The notes under the pieces were generated by a model. The model did not search any database and was not told the DNA's origin. It saw nothing but the letters and a program-made list of their open reading frames with translations. The translations under genes and the position numbers were made by a program. A stretch of DNA of 5,065 nucleotides from Microbacteriaceae bacterium (GTDB lineage: Bacteria > Actinomycetota > Actinomycetes > Actinomycetales > Microbacteriaceae): the NCBI GenBank assembly GCA_022701925.1, contig JAKONM010000130.1:1-5065 (forward strand). Direction: 5' to 3'. Below are positions 4,772-5,065 of this stretch, one piece after another (the first letter of the stretch is position 1; each line of letters opens with the position of its first letter).

Positions 4772-5065
4772 TGGCTCGTGGAACTCGTAGACGGGGCTGC
4801 GGTGACGACACGGCGCGGCGCGGGTCCGGCTCCGTGTATCGGTGCAGGCACGGTGTCGCCGCCCTCGCGGCCCTGCTGACGTTCGATACGGCCCCGGCCC
4901 TGTCGCAGGGCTCGGCGACGCTCGACGAGATCAGCGTCGAGGGCGGCGGCCGGGGAGAGGGGTCGAGGCCGGCGCCGCCGACGCGGGCCGCGCCCGCCGC
5001 CGCAGCTCCGCCCACGGGCGTCGTCGGGCCGCCGCCCGCGCCCTATGCCGGCGGCCAGGTCGGCT
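4768..5065 (+). CDS. TonB-dependent siderophore receptor, N-terminal part; runs off the right edge
   Basis: The first 99 codons are visible. An Arg-rich N-terminus is followed by a hydrophobic core at about residues 29-39 (GVAALAALLTF) and a likely signal cleavage region around PALSQG (44-48), so export to the outer membrane is expected. TLDEISVEG (51-59) looks like a TonB box. A low-complexity Pro/Ala/Gly linker comes next (about 60-92), then PYAGGQV (92-98), which in alphaproteobacterial siderophore receptors leads into the plug domain. Two ATGs are adjacent (4768, 4771); a GTG at 4834 is in frame and would give a shorter, more typical signal peptide. The in-frame TAG at 4724 bounds the frame upstream. 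No strong ribosome site is seen; a weak GGAT lies 9 nt before 4768. Divergence from the biosynthesis operon suggests it imports that operon's product. The barrel is outside the window, so the ligand class cannot be read. Confidence 0.82.
   Translation, partial: MMARGTRRRGCGDDTARRGSGSVYRCRHGVAALAALLTFDTAPALSQGSATLDEISVEGGGRGEGSRPAPPTRAAPAAAAPPTGVVGPPPAPYAGGQVG

Noticed and set aside
4722..5015. 97-codon minus-strand frame over the receptor start
   Set aside because: It is antisense to the frame carrying the signal peptide and TonB-box-like segment; the product is low complexity.

Overview
The window reads as a fragment of a siderophore locus. It holds four minus-strand biosynthesis and export genes in a tight operon, a regulatory gap of about 510 bp, and a divergent plus-strand gene that begins an outer-membrane TonB-dependent receptor and runs off the right edge. 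Coding DNA is very GC-rich with strong G/C at third positions, which also opens long spurious antisense frames. That composition, the receptor N-terminus (LDEISVEG, then YAGGQV) and three sites resembling the Irr iron control element suggest an alphaproteobacterium of the Hyphomicrobiales, perhaps Methylobacterium-like. The taxonomic placement is inference.

Layout, in order of minus-strand transcription from right to left: an SbnA-type PLP enzyme (4255-3224), an SbnB-type ornithine-cyclodeaminase-family dehydrogenase (3135-2125), an IucA/IucC-family (NIS) siderophore synthetase most like SbnC by position (2112-316), and the first 106 codons of an MFS transporter (319 to the left edge), probably the SbnD-like exporter. 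The order A-B-C-D is the same as at the start of the Staphylococcus aureus sbn operon for staphyloferrin B. The genes are tightly packed: an 88-bp gap with a strong stem-loop, a 12-bp gap, then a 4-bp ATGA overlap.

Expected pathway, from knowledge of the families: SbnA joins O-phospho-L-serine and L-glutamate into ACEGA. SbnB oxidatively hydrolyses ACEGA to L-2,3-diaminopropionate (Dap) plus 2-oxoglutarate. The NIS synthetase forms amide bonds between carboxylate and Dap-derived units, and the MFS protein exports the product. The divergent receptor would bring the metal-loaded molecule back in. Staphyloferrin B also needs SbnE, SbnF, SbnG and SbnH functions. None is visible here; they could lie beyond the left edge or be replaced by other chemistry, so the product could be staphyloferrin B or a different Dap-containing siderophore.

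The gap (4256-4767) is AT-rich at both sides with a GC-rich block in the middle. It contains three imperfect inverted repeats resembling the Irr box, one overlapping a perfect TATAAT on the operon strand. It also holds tandem hairpins in the likely sbnA leader, an 11-codon leader reading frame whose stop overlaps the receptor start as ATGA, and a doubtful 39-codon ORF matching the GC-rich block. No RNA genes, CRISPR arrays, insertion sequences or integrase genes were seen.
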